DNA of 64,000 bases, taken from assembly GCF_000633415.1 (NCBI RefSeq), contig NZ_AYMV01000030.1, forward strand, positions 25,849 to 89,848, in the 5' to 3' direction. Below are positions 53,844-63,858 of the stretch, one piece after another (position 1 is the first letter of the stretch; each line of letters opens with the position of its first letter). This DNA comes from Leucobacter sp. PH1c. GTDB lineage: Bacteria; Actinomycetota; Actinomycetes; Actinomycetales; Microbacteriaceae. A program made the position numbers and the translations under genes. The notes under the pieces were generated by a model, which saw only the letters and a list, made by a program, of their open reading frames with translations, was not told the DNA's origin and searched no databases.

Positions 53844-54596
53844 GTGACCCAGGTGATGGATGCGGGAGTGGCGGGCGCCGAGCGCGTGGCGGCCGCGGGT
53901 TCGAGCGGTGCGACTGTTGGCGGGGCGGTGGCCGACGCGCTGACGCCGATCGCCGAGGTGCTCGCGCGCTTCGCCGCGGGCGAGGTGGTGCTCGTAGCCG
54001 ATGAGGCCGCGCGCGAGAATGAGGTCGACGCCATCGTCGCGGCCGAGCTCGCGACTCCGGCGACTATCGGCTGGATGGTGCGCTACACCTCGGGGCTCCT
54101 CTGCGCCCCGATGACCGCGGCCCGGGCGGACGCGCTTGACCTGCCGCCCATGGTCGAGCGCAACGAGGATCCCCGTGGTACCGCGTATACGGTAACGGTG
54201 GATGCGCGCACGGTGGGGTCGACCGGGATCTCGGCGACGGATCGGGCCCGCACGGTCGGTGTGCTCGCGGATCCTGGCGCCGGGCCGCGGGACCTGATCC
54301 GACCGGGCCACGTGCTCCCGCTGCGCGCGCACCCCCGGGGCACGGCCGGGCGGGGCGGGCACACGGAGGCCGCCGTCGACCTGCTGGAGCTTGCGGGCCT
54401 CGGCGCCGTCGGGGTGCTCGCCGAGCTCGTCGACGATGCGGGGGAGATGCTGCGCCTGGGCGACGTGATCGGGCGCCTCACCTTCGCGGGCATGGCGCTC
54501 ACGACGGTCCCGGAGATCGCGCGGGCGGCGGAGGCGGCCCGGGCAGCACGGGCCGCACAGGCCGCCCAGCCCGCCCAGGCCGCTCAGTCCCGATAG
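53844..54596 (+). CDS. ribB: 3,4-dihydroxy-2-butanone 4-phosphate synthase (RibB), stand-alone
   Basis: 250 aa from GTG 53844 (GAGGGAG 8 bases upstream). Converts ribulose 5-phosphate to DHBP and formate for riboflavin synthesis. Conserved blocks: [16 protein letters not shown] (normally RENEGD; here Gly is Val), [30 protein letters not shown] and [17 protein letters not shown] with the metal His. No GTP cyclohydrolase II domain, unlike the RibBA of the usual actinobacterial rib operon, so this is probably an accessory copy. Ala/Gln-rich C-terminal repeats ([14 protein letters not shown]). Overlaps the convergent SIP gene by 13 bases; both are flavin-related. Confidence 0.85.
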   Translation: MTQVMDAGVAGAERVAAAGSSGATVGGAVADALTPIAEVLARFAAGEVVLVADEAARENEVDAIVAAELATPATIGWMVRYTSGLLCAPMTAARADALDLPPMVERNEDPRGTAYTVTVDARTVGSTGISATDRARTVGVLADPGAGPRDLIRPGHVLPLRAHPRGTAGRGGHTEAAVDLLELAGLGAVGVLAELVDDAGEMLRLGDVIGRLTFAGMALTTVPEIARAAEAARAARAAQAAQPAQAAQSR

Positions 54597-55399
54597 TCGC
54601 CGACGCCGGCGCGCCAGTAGCCCTGTGCGTGGAGTGCCGAGACCTCGCGAGCGCGGAGCGCGCGCCGGGCTTCCTTCGCGGCCGAGGCCTCGGCCGCGAA
54701 CCAGGCTGCGGTGCCCGGGAGGAGGTCCATGAGGTGCGCGGCCGCCGCGAGTCGCGTGCCGGGCGCCTCGTCCGGGGCGCGCACGAGCCACACGAGCTCC
54801 GCGTGCGTGGGGGCCTCGAGCTCCTGCCGATCCCGCGCATCGCCGAGCTCGATGGCCGCCCGCACCGGGCGGCCATGCCTGCTGTGGCTCTCGCGCTCCA
54901 GGACCGCGGCGACGGCGGGTAGCGCGGTCTCGTCCGCGAACAGGGCGAGAGCCTCCGCGCGGCGGCCGGCCACTCCGCTCGCGCGCGGCCCGGCGATCCG
55001 CGCGCCCGACCCGATCCGGCACTCGCTCGCCCAGTGCGGCATCGTGCCGCCCGCGTGCAGGAACACGTCGATCGTGATCTCGTCGCGGAGTGGATCGAAG
55101 CCGCGCACCGTGTAGGCGCGCCCGTGCTCGGAGCCGTCGCCGAGCGGAGCGAAGAGCTTCACCCAGGATCCGGGGGAGTCGTGCACTGCGGGCGTGAGGT
55201 CATCGCCGCCGAGGTGTAGGCGCAGCATGTGCTCGGTGAGCTGCTCGCGGGCAGTCACCACGACGTCGCGCGCGACCGCAGGCCGGCGTGGTTGCCGTGC
55301 TGCCCGGGCGCCGGGCGCCGCGCTCGCCGCCGGGGCGCTCACGGGCTGCTCGCTCGCGGCCGGGGTGCTGGTCGTCGGGGTGCTGAGGAAATCGGTCAT
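54584..55399 (-). CDS. Siderophore-interacting protein (FAD ferric reductase), second copy
   Basis: 271 aa from ATG 55399 (GGGAG upstream). SIP/ViuB family: FAD motif [26 protein letters not shown](P)H-side [19 protein letters not shown] and C-terminal [13 protein letters not shown]. The N-terminal ~40 residues are a Pro/Ala/Ser-rich low-complexity leader absent from the 26-kb SIP. Divergent from a TetR gene with an operator-like repeat between them; unlike the other SIP, no iron box is obvious. Its convergent neighbour is ribB. Confidence 0.88.
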   Translation of the reverse strand: MTDFLSTPTTSTPAASEQPVSAPAASAAPGARAARQPRRPAVARDVVVTAREQLTEHMLRLHLGGDDLTPAVHDSPGSWVKLFAPLGDGSEHGRAYTVRGFDPLRDEITIDVFLHAGGTMPHWASECRIGSGARIAGPRASGVAGRRAEALALFADETALPAVAAVLERESHSRHGRPVRAAIELGDARDRQELEAPTHAELVWLVRAPDEAPGTRLAAAAHLMDLLPGTAAWFAAEASAAKEARRALRAREVSALHAQGYWRAGVGDYRD

Positions 55400-55426
55400 G
55401 ACGCTCCCATCTTTCCGAGTCATGAT

Positions 55427-55459
55427 GTCCCGTAATCGTAGTCACGAGACTTCCGGGAC
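55427..55459. promoter_or_regulatory. Nested inverted repeats between SIP and TetR genes
   Basis: Outer arms GTCCCG (55427-55432) and CGGGAC (55454-55459) enclose TCGT-AGTC-ACGA (55436-55447). Placed between divergent genes, it is a plausible TetR operator. Confidence 0.5.
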
Positions 55460-55489
55460 AGCAAGCCTCGAAAGTGGTACGCTCGCCTC

Positions 55490-56074
55490 ATGACCGAACG
55501 CACGCGCCCCCTCGGCCGCCCCCGCAGCGAGGACGCCCGCCTCGCGGTGCTCCGCGCCGTCGACGACATGCTCGTCGCCGAGGGCTACGCCGCGATGACC
55601 ATGAAGGGCATCGCCGAGCGCGCAGGCGTCGGCCGCCAGACGGTCTACCGCTGGTGGTCGTCGAAGGCCGAGATCCTGCTCGAGGCGAGTGCCGCCGACG
55701 CGGTTCGGGAGCTCACGGTGCCGCCCGGCGCGACTGCGGAGGAGGAGGTCACGGCCTTCCTCGGGGCGCTGGCCGCGTTCCTCACCCACTCGGACGCGGG
55801 GCTCGCCTACCGGGCCCTGCTCGGCGAGGCGCAGCACGATCGCGCGGTCGCCGAGCTCGTGCGCGGCACCGACGTGCTCGGCGACGCCGCGCGGGAGGTG
55901 CTCGACCGCGCCCGCGCGCACGGCGCACTCACGGGCAGCGCCGACACTGCGGCGCTCGCGGCCGAGCTCGTCGGGCCACTCGTATTCCGCATCCTGGCCG
56001 AGGGATGGACCGCGGACCCGGCATCGCTCCGCGCGATGGCCGAGCGCTTCCTACGGGGCGCGGCGGCTCAGTAG
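55490..56074 (+). CDS. TetR family transcriptional repressor
   Basis: 194 aa. N-terminal helix-turn-helix with GRPRSEDARLAVLRAVDDML and IAERAGVGRQTVYRWWSSKA, followed by a helical ligand domain of the TetR_C type (WTADPASLRAMAERFLRGAA at the end). Divergent from the SIP gene and likely its repressor. Its 3' end overlaps the convergent GntR gene by 7 bases. Confidence 0.9.
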   Translation: MTERTRPLGRPRSEDARLAVLRAVDDMLVAEGYAAMTMKGIAERAGVGRQTVYRWWSSKAEILLEASAADAVRELTVPPGATAEEEVTAFLGALAAFLTHSDAGLAYRALLGEAQHDRAVAELVRGTDVLGDAAREVLDRARAHGALTGSADTAALAAELVGPLVFRILAEGWTADPASLRAMAERFLRGAAAQ

Positions 56075-56739
56075 AAGGAGCGGAGCAGTGCTTCGTTCGA
56101 CTCGATCAGGTGCGCGCTCATGGCCTGAGACGCGCGCTCCGGCTCGCCCGCTGTGATCGCATCGAGGATTTCGCGGTGCGCGGAGAGCTCATCCTCCGAG
56201 AGCACGTGGGCGCTCGCCTCCTGGAAGAGATAGTGCATGCGCGTCGTCTCATCGAAGTACGTGCGCAGCAGGCGATCCACACGGTCATTGCGTGCGACCG
56301 CGGCGATGAGGCGGTGGAACTCGGGGGCCGCCTTCAGTCGTTCGTTCGGTGCGGCCTGTTCGTCCGCCTGCACGTCGAGTAGGGCGTTCAACTGTTCGAT
56401 CAGCTCGGGGGGCCGTCGCTTCGCCGCGATTGCCGAGAGTGGCGGTTCGATGTAGAGCCGAAGGTCCATGATGTTGCGGATGTCGGTGATGCCAACCGGG
56501 CGAACCATGTAGCCGCGACGCGGGAACACCATGACGAAGTCCTCCGCGAGCAGGCGTTGCAGGGCTTCACGGACGGGGGTCTTTGAGACGCGGAAGCGCG
56601 CGGCGACGTCGGCTTCGCGGATCACGCTGCCCGGGGCGAGCTGGGCTGTGACGATCTCCTGGCGCAGCTCGGCGAGCACGCGCTGCGTGACCGAGAGCTC
56701 CGCGGCGCCGTCGCCCGTGCCGGTCGACACCTGATCCAT
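56068..56739 (-). CDS. GntR family (FadR/FCD) regulator
   Basis: 223 aa from ATG 56739 (AAGGA 9 bases upstream; ATG 56751 overlaps the RBS). Winged helix: LRQEIVTAQLAPGSVIREAD and FRVSKTPVREALQRLLAED. C-terminal FCD domain with metal-type His residues in FHRLIAAVARND, HYLFQEASAHVL and HREILDAI. Last gene in a minus-strand series with an ABC transporter and IlvD-type dehydratase, which it probably represses until the substrate is present. Confidence 0.9.
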   Translation of the reverse strand: MDQVSTGTGDGAAELSVTQRVLAELRQEIVTAQLAPGSVIREADVAARFRVSKTPVREALQRLLAEDFVMVFPRRGYMVRPVGITDIRNIMDLRLYIEPPLSAIAAKRRPPELIEQLNALLDVQADEQAAPNERLKAAPEFHRLIAAVARNDRVDRLLRTYFDETTRMHYLFQEASAHVLSEDELSAHREILDAITAGEPERASQAMSAHLIESNEALLRSFY

Positions 56740-56828
56740 GTGTGCGTCCATCCTTCGTGATCCTAGCGGACCGGTTGCGGAACGGCCGGGTGCGCGGCGG
56801 GAAAGCCCGCGGCGCACCCGGCCCTGAC

Positions 56829-57737
56829 TCAGCGGCCGTTGATGTAGAGATCCGCAGCGAGCTCAGAGATGCTGTTCTCCTCCAGGGCACGGGCGACCGT
56901 GCCGTCGGCCTTCGCGCGCTCGTAGTAGTCATCGATCGCGGCGGTCATCGCGGTGTTGCCCTTGGTGTGCGGCCAGTTGTTCTCGAGCAGCACGGTGAGC
57001 TCGGGGTACCCCGGTTCGTCGGCAAGGATCTTCGTCACGTAGTCGCTGTCGCGGTCGGTGAAATTGAAGCCCTGAATGCTCTGCCAAGCGACGGCGTCGA
57101 TGCGGCCGGCCTTGAGATCCTCGAAGGCATTCGAGTCGCTCTGGTACTCCTCGACGTTCTCGGCACCGTAGGCGGCCTGCAGCGGGGCGACGTAGTACGA
57201 GCCCGAGAGCGTGCCGATGCGCTTTCCCTGGAGTGAGTCGACGGTGTCGTAAGCGTCGTCCTTCGCGGAGGTGAAACCAAGCGTCTCATAGAGGATGCTT
57301 CCCTCGGCCTGGGCGAATACCTCGGCGCGCTCGGGCGTCTTCAGGATGAGCCCGCCGAACATATCCGACTTGCCCTCGCGCAGATCGAGCTGCGCTGCTG
57401 CGCCCGTCATGGGCTTGAACTTCACCGTGAGGCAGTTCTCGGCGGCAAACTCGGGGATGAGGATTGCATCGATGCCGGAGAACGGGCCGCTGTCGGAGAG
57501 CGCGTGGAACTTCGGCGCCGCATTCATGGCTGCGACCGTGAGCACGCCCGATTCGATCGTGGGGAACTCATGCAACGGCGTGCAATCTTCGGCAACCGAG
57601 CTTTCTGCTTCGGAAGCGGGAGCGTCGCCACTCGAACAGGCGGTGAGCAGCAGAAGCGCTGCGGCTCCCGCGGCTGCGGCGCGGGTGGCTGCGGTGCGGG
57701 GCGAACGCCGGAACTGGGGTACGGGGTACATGCTCAT
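56829..57737 (-). CDS. Polar-amino-acid-type ABC transporter binding lipoprotein
   Basis: 302 aa from ATG 57737 (GAGGAG 8 bases upstream). Signal peptide with lipobox LTAC (Cys34). Family SBP_bac_3: LREGKSDMFGGLILKTPERA, LQGKRIGTLSGSYY and FEDLKAGRIDAVAWQS. Extracellular receptor for the two HisM-type permeases and ATPase encoded upstream in the same direction. Genomic context with sugar-acid-type enzymes suggests a hydroxy acid or related anion rather than an ordinary amino acid. Confidence 0.9.
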   Translation of the reverse strand: MSMYPVPQFRRSPRTAATRAAAAGAAALLLLTACSSGDAPASEAESSVAEDCTPLHEFPTIESGVLTVAAMNAAPKFHALSDSGPFSGIDAILIPEFAAENCLTVKFKPMTGAAAQLDLREGKSDMFGGLILKTPERAEVFAQAEGSILYETLGFTSAKDDAYDTVDSLQGKRIGTLSGSYYVAPLQAAYGAENVEEYQSDSNAFEDLKAGRIDAVAWQSIQGFNFTDRDSDYVTKILADEPGYPELTVLLENNWPHTKGNTAMTAAIDDYYERAKADGTVARALEENSISELAADLYINGR

Positions 57738-57789
57738 CGGAATACTCCTCTGTATGTGTGGTGAGCGGGAATTGCAGGAACAGGGTGAG

Positions 57790-58536
57790 CTACGAGTGGG
57801 CGGCCGTGATGTTGACGACCCTGGTGCTGGGGGCGATCTCGGTGCTGCCGGGGCCGCGCCCGCGCCGTCGGCCGGGGCGCCGACGGGTACTGGTTCCCGT
57901 GATGCGCTGCAGTCGCCGATCTGCGAGAACCTCGCACCACGCGAGGAGCGAGGTCACGGCGAGGTAGAGCAGCGCTGCCACGAGGAGCGGTTCGAGCACG
58001 CGGAAGTTCGTCATGCCGATCGAGTAGGCGGACCCGAGAAGCTCTTTCCCGCCGATCGCGTAGGCGAGCGCGGTGCCCTGGAATGTGATGATCGCGATAC
58101 CGATGACCGGAGGCACTGCGATGTTCAGCACGTGCGGCACAACGATGCGCAGTGTCGTGTCACCGGGGGAGAGCGCGAGTGCCTGGGCCGCCTCGATCTG
58201 GCCCCTGGGCACGCTCGCGATCGAGGCGCGGAAGATCTCGGCGGTGTAGGCGGCGGTGGTGAGACCGAACGCGACGGTAATCGCAGCGAACCGGTCGAGC
58301 GTCACGACGCTTGCGAGACCGAAATAGACGAGATACAGCGTGAGGAGCGCCGGGAATCCTCGGAATGTCTCCACGAGCGCGATCGTGATGATCCGGAGCC
58401 AGCGGCGGCGGCTGTTGAGCGCGAGTCCGGCAAGGAACCCGAGGGGAATGCCCGTGACGAGGCTCGCCGCGGCCATAGCCACACTCGTGCCGAGCCCGGG
58501 CAGGAGCTGCACGACGAGGGAGAAGAACTCGGACAT
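57790..58536 (-). CDS. HisM/GlnP-type ABC permease, subunit 2
   Basis: 248 aa; start overlaps the previous permease stop (TAATG). EAA loop region VPRGQIEAAQALALSPGDTT and FRGFPALLTLYLVYFG are typical of polar-amino-acid permeases. About five helices. The C-terminal ~35 residues are an Arg/Gly-rich cytoplasmic extension (TRRRPGRRRGRGPG) not usual for the family. Confidence 0.9.
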   Translation of the reverse strand: MSEFFSLVVQLLPGLGTSVAMAAASLVTGIPLGFLAGLALNSRRRWLRIITIALVETFRGFPALLTLYLVYFGLASVVTLDRFAAITVAFGLTTAAYTAEIFRASIASVPRGQIEAAQALALSPGDTTLRIVVPHVLNIAVPPVIGIAIITFQGTALAYAIGGKELLGSAYSIGMTNFRVLEPLLVAALLYLAVTSLLAWCEVLADRRLQRITGTSTRRRPGRRRGRGPGSTEIAPSTRVVNITAAHS

Positions 58537-59182
58537 TAGGCTGCCACCCCCAGAGCGCCGCGTGCGGTGCGGGTGCCGAGGTGGCGCGCGAGTATTCCGA
58601 TCGGGACCGTGACCGCGAGGTAGACCGCCCCGATCACGAGGAAGGAGAGTACGGGATCAGCGCCGACCTGCACCGCGTTGTACGCGTAGAACACCATCTC
58701 GTTCGCGCCGATGATCGAGGCGATCGCGGTGTTCTTGATCAGCGTGATCGAGTAGGCGGCGACGGAGGCGAGCATCACCGGAATCGCCTGCGGGAGCACG
58801 ACGCGAGTGAGCGTATCCCACCGGCTGAGGCCGACAGCTGCAGCGCCTTCCCACTGTCCCGTCGGGACGGCGTCGAGCCCGGCGCGGATGCTGTCGCCGA
58901 TGTAGGCGGAGTTGATGATGCCGAGCCCCACGATAGCCGCGAGGACCGGCACTTCCGAGATGATGCCGAGCGTCAGTCCGAAGTAGATGATGATGAGCCA
59001 CGCGATCGGCGGGATACCCCGTGCGATCCAGGCCCAGAGTGCGCCGAGACCCTTCGCGATGGGGTTCCTCGACCTGCGAAGAACCGCGACGGGGATGGCG
59101 AGCACGAGTGAGAGGGCGAGCGCTCCGCCCCAGATCTGGAGTGTGACGAGGAATCCCTCGAGCACATATCGGGGATCGAGCA

Positions 59183-59183
<1 letters not shown>
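58536..59183 (-). CDS. HisM/GlnP-type ABC permease, subunit 1
   Basis: 215 aa from ATG 59183 (GGAG 8 bases upstream; GTG 59186 just before). WIARGIPPIAWLIIIYFGLT and EAA-type loop VPTGQWEGAAAVGLSRWDTL are characteristic. Five helices. Overlaps the ATPase stop by one base (TGATG) and the next permease by one base, so the three transporter genes are co-translated. Confidence 0.92.
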
Positions 59184-59939
<756 letters not shown>

Positions 59940-59953
<14 letters not shown>

Positions 59954-61703
59954 TTCGGGTCGCTTCCTGGAAGTGGGCGGACGGTTCCTCGGCGCTCGGT
60001 GCGCCGGGGATCGAGGGGTCACGGAGAAAATCGAAGTCGCAGCCGTCCTCTGCCTGGAGCACGTGCGCGTGGTGAAGCCGGGCGAAGCCGCGGAGAGGGG
60101 CCGTGGCGGGGCGAAACGGTGTCCGGGCGGCGAACTCCTCCGGATCGACGCAGTGCTCCAGCCTGCCGGACTCAGCATCGAGGAACACCTCGTCGCCGTC
60201 GCGCAGGTAGGCGAGTGGGCCGCCGACCGCCGCCTCGGGTGAGACGTGGAGCGCGACAATGCCCGTCGAAGTGCCGCTCATCCTCGCATCCGAGATGCGA
60301 ACCATCTCGGTGACGCCCTGCCGGTGCAGTTTGGCAGGGATGGGGATGTGTCCAACCTCGGGCATACCTGGTGCGCCGACCGGCCCGAGCCCCCGGAGCA
60401 CGAGAATGCTCTGGGCGTCAACGTTCAGATCCGGATCGTCGATGCGGGCGTTGAGATCGTCGAGGCCATCGAAGACGACGACGCGACCGCGGTGAGTAAA
60501 CAATCCGGGATCGCCGACTCCGGCAGCCTTGAGCACCGCGCCGCCGGGCGCGAGATTGCCGCGGAGCATGCGGAGGGCGCCGCGCGGAGCACGTGGGGCG
60601 GCCGCGCTCGCGAGAATGTCCTCCGGGGGAGCGGGGCGCCCGGCGAGCTCGGTCTGCCAGCTCGTTCCGAGCGCCGTTCGCTCCGTGAGGTGGAGCAGCT
60701 CGGGAAAGCGGCCGAGGGTCGCAGGCACTCCGCCTGCAGCCTCAAGCTCCGGGAGAGTGTGTGCGCCGCCGGGGCGCACATTGGCCAGATACGGCGTGGT
60801 GCGCGACCACTCCTCGAAGCGATCGATCCCGATCCGGTGCCCAGCCCGCCCGGCGATTGCCTCGAGATGGATGACGGAGTTCGTGGACCCGCCGAGTGCG
60901 GTCACCGCCCGGAACGCGTTCTCGAGCGAGCCCGGCGTGACAAGCTCACGCGGCGAGACGTCGCGCTCCACCGCGGCGACGGCGGCGATGCCCGTGCGGT
61001 AGGCGATCTCCCGCCGTTCGAGGCTCGTGGACTCCGCGAAGGCGCTTCCGGGAAGCGCGAAACCGAGCACCTCCGCGATTGCCGCCATCGTGCTCGCGGT
61101 TCCGAGCACGTTGCAGGTTCCCACGTCGGCGTTGAGGTTCCCCTCGAACTCGAGCCACTCAGCGTCGTCGATCTCACCGACGCGGCGGCGGTCGCAGAAC
61201 GGCCAGGCGTCATCCACGGTGATCGACGAGTTGCCGCGATGGCACGATACCGGCCGCGGACCGGCGACCACCATCACCGCTGGCTTGCCGGCGCTCACCG
61301 CGCCCATGAGCTGGGCGGGCACGGTCTTGTCGCAGCCGCCGAGCAGCACGACCCCGTCGATCGGAGAGACCGAGATCATCTCTTCGACATCCATTGACAT
61401 GAGATTGCGGAGGTAGAGGCTCGTCGGCCGGGTGAAAGGCTCGGAGATGGAGATCGTGGGGAACTCGAGGGGGAGCCCGCCGGCTTCGCGCACGCCGCGC
61501 TTCACCTCCTGTACGAGGCGGCGAAGGCCCGCGTTGCACGGGTTGAGGTCTGAGGCGCTGTTCGCGATCCCAATCACGGGGGTGCGGCGCACTTCCTCCG
61601 CCGAGGCCCCGCCGCCCCTCAGGAACGCTCGGTGCATGAGACCGTCCTGGCCGGGGTCGCTGAAGAGTGCTCCGCCGGACCCGGCAATGCCTCGCTGTGA
61701 CAT
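59940..61703 (-). CDS. IlvD/Edd family Fe-S dehydratase, probably for a sugar acid
   Basis: 587 aa from ATG 61703 (AAGGAG 5 bases upstream). Three cluster-ligand Cys: C56 in SDLNPCN, C124 in GGCDKTVPAQ and C197 in NADVGTCNVLG; the TASTMAAIAEVLG and MSGTSTGIVALHVSPEAA blocks are standard. Dehydrates 2,3-dihydroxy acids to 2-keto-3-deoxy acids. Linkage to a dedicated transporter and to hydroxyacid dehydrogenases points to aldonate catabolism rather than branched-chain amino-acid synthesis. First gene of the minus-strand operon, divergent from the D-2-hydroxyacid dehydrogenase. Confidence 0.9.
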
Positions 61704-61772
61704 GGATCTCCTTCGATCACCGACTGCTCTGTCGGACATATAGGAACCTACCAACAAAAAAATCTCTTTACG

Positions 61773-61800
61773 CATATGGCAGATATATTTGTGATATATG
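61773..61800. promoter_or_regulatory. AT-rich operator-like element in divergent promoter
   Basis: CATATGGCAGATATATTTGTGATATATG has inverted CATAT/ATATG ends and two GATATAT direct repeats 11 bases apart, one helix turn. It is a conspicuous AT island in GC-rich DNA between the dehydratase and D-2-hydroxyacid dehydrogenase genes, and a candidate site for the GntR protein encoded near 56 kb. Confidence 0.55.
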
Positions 61801-61924
61801 ACTTGGCTCCCTACGCTGGGCCTGGGCGGCGAGCCTGCTCGGTGAGCCTGCTCGGGAACCGCCGCGCTTCGCGCCGAGTCGGCACGCGGCGCTTCGTACT
61901 CCGAACGCACTGAGGAGATTTCTC

Positions 61925-62851
61925 ATGAGCGACGACGCTCTCCGCATCGCCATCATTGGTGAGGCCTACGACGGCCTGGTGGCCGAGCTCGAAGCCGCCG
62001 GGGCGCGCTGTGTTGCAGACCCTGCGGAAGCCGATGGAGTCGTGGTCGCCTTCGGTGGTCGGCCGGAGGCGCTTCGTGCCGCGCTCGACGCCCACTCCAA
62101 CGTGCGGTGGGTGCAGCTGCCGAGCGCGGGCATCGAGCTCTTCGCCGATTCGCTTGCCGCTCACCCGCAGTGCGACTGGACGAGCGCAAAGGGTGCGTAC
62201 GCCCTCCCGGTCGCTGAGCATGCTCTGGCGCTCACGCTTGCGCTGCTCCGTGAGCTGCCGAGACGCGCGCGTGCTCGGGCCTGGGGTCCTGCGGCGGGCA
62301 CGTCGCTTCACGGGCTCCGGGTGACCGTGCTCGGCGCGGGCGGAGTCGCGCAGGAGATTGTTCGGCTGATGGGCTGCTTCCACACTGAGGTGACTGTTGT
62401 GCGGCGCCAGGCCGAGCCCATGCGCGGTGCCGCGCGCACGGTCACCACGGCCGAGCTCGGGCGCATTCTGCCTGACACGGACGTGCTCGTGCTCGCCGCA
62501 GCCCTCACCTCAGGGACGCGGCAGCTGCTCGACGCGACCGCTCTTGCCGCGCTCCCTGAACGGGCGGTGCTCGTCAATATTGCGCGTGGAGCGCTCATTG
62601 ATACCGATGCGCTGGTGGCCGCGCTCCGGTCGGGGCATCTCGCCGGCGCCGCGCTCGATGTGACCGATCCCGAACCACTGCCCGCGGGGCATCCTCTCTG
62701 GAGCGAGCCCCGCGCCCTCATCACACCGCACTCGGCAGACACGCTCGAGATGATTCAACCGCTGCTCGCGGCCCGCGCCGCGGAAAACGTCGCGGCGCTC
62801 AGGAGTGGTGCTCCGCTCGTTGGACTGGTCGACGCCGCTGCGGGCTACTGA
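61925..62851 (+). CDS. D-isomer-specific 2-hydroxyacid dehydrogenase
   Basis: 308 aa. NAD-binding VTVLGAGGVAQEIVRLMG; catalytic Arg in VNIARGALID, Glu in DVTDPEPLP and His in ITPHSAD. Oxidises a D-2-hydroxyacid or reduces a 2-oxoacid (glyoxylate/hydroxypyruvate reductase-like). TTTGAGG-free but GAGGAG lies upstream of the ATG. Divergent from the dehydratase-transporter operon and probably in the same regulon. Confidence 0.9.
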   Translation: MSDDALRIAIIGEAYDGLVAELEAAGARCVADPAEADGVVVAFGGRPEALRAALDAHSNVRWVQLPSAGIELFADSLAAHPQCDWTSAKGAYALPVAEHALALTLALLRELPRRARARAWGPAAGTSLHGLRVTVLGAGGVAQEIVRLMGCFHTEVTVVRRQAEPMRGAARTVTTAELGRILPDTDVLVLAAALTSGTRQLLDATALAALPERAVLVNIARGALIDTDALVAALRSGHLAGAALDVTDPEPLPAGHPLWSEPRALITPHSADTLEMIQPLLAARAAENVAALRSGAPLVGLVDAAAGY

Positions 62852-62931
62852 GACAGCGCGGCCCGGACCTGCTGAGCGTGATCCCCAGCTGGCGCGCGGG
62901 AGCCGGTACCACGCGGTGTGGTCCGCGCCGC

Positions 62932-63843
62932 TCAGCCGCGCGTTGCCCGCTCGAGTTCCACCAGAGCTGCGAGGTCTCGTGATCCCCAGCCCCGCGCCCG
63001 CGCCTCGGTGAAGCGGGCGGCTGCGGCGGCGAACACCGGGAGGCCGACGTTGCGCATCGTGCCGATGCCGTGCACGAGCTGCTGCGCCTCCGCGAGCCCA
63101 CCGATCGTTGCGTCGGATGGCTCCTGAAGTGCGGCGCCGGACGCGTCGAGCGCGAGCGGAAGGCATCGTGCGAGCATGGCGCTCCCGGCCCAACCGCCGG
63201 TGAGGGCCCGGGTGGCAGCTCCGCCCTCAATGCCCAGCTCCTGGATGAGTCGCGCTGCCTCGCTCGCCGCCGCGACGTGCGTGCTCACCAGCATCTGATT
63301 GATGAGTTTGAGCGCAAGCCCGCTCCCTGCTGGGCCGAGCCACTCGACGACAGCAGCGTAGGCGGAAGCGACCGCGCGGAGTGAGGCCTCCGCCGCCGAC
63401 GGGCCTCCGGCCATCACGACGAGGGCGCCGGCCGCAGCGGCGACCGCACCGCCACTCACGGGAGCGTCCACGAACGACAGTCCGCGCGCTTCGGCGGCGG
63501 CGGAGAGTTCTCGCGCGGCCTCCGGAGAGAACGTGCCGTGCTCGACGATCACCTGCCCGGGCCGGGAGCCGGAGAAGGTACCGTCCGGCCCGGTGTGGAC
63601 CTCGCGGATCACCGCGGTATCGAGCAGGCAGCTCAGCACGAGGTCATTCTTCGCCGCGAGCTCCGCCGGAGAGCTCGCGAGCTTGGCGCCGCGATCGGTG
63701 AGGGGGCGCGTGCGCTCGGGGGAGCGGTTCCACACCGTGACGTCGTAGCCGGCATCGACGAGGCGGTGAGCCATGGGGGCACCCATCGCGCCGAGACCGA
63801 TGAAGCCGATGCGCCGCGGCTCGGGTGCGCTCGAATTGGGCAT
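62932..63843 (-). CDS. 3-hydroxyisobutyrate dehydrogenase-type reductase (GarR/HIBADH family)
   Basis: 303 aa from ATG 63843 (AAGGA 6 bases upstream). Rossmann motif IGFIGLGAMGAPMA, substrate loop DAPVSGGA and catalytic Lys in GSGLALKLINQML. Acts on 3-hydroxy acids or tartronate semialdehyde. With an SDR gene just upstream and the dehydratase operon nearby, a role in sugar-acid or hydroxy-acid breakdown is likely. Confidence 0.9.
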   Translation of the reverse strand: MPNSSAPEPRRIGFIGLGAMGAPMAHRLVDAGYDVTVWNRSPERTRPLTDRGAKLASSPAELAAKNDLVLSCLLDTAVIREVHTGPDGTFSGSRPGQVIVEHGTFSPEAARELSAAAEARGLSFVDAPVSGGAVAAAAGALVVMAGGPSAAEASLRAVASAYAAVVEWLGPAGSGLALKLINQMLVSTHVAAASEAARLIQELGIEGGAATRALTGGWAGSAMLARCLPLALDASGAALQEPSDATIGGLAEAQQLVHGIGTMRNVGLPVFAAAAARFTEARARGWGSRDLAALVELERATRG

Positions 63844-63858
63844 AGTCGTTCCTTCGAA

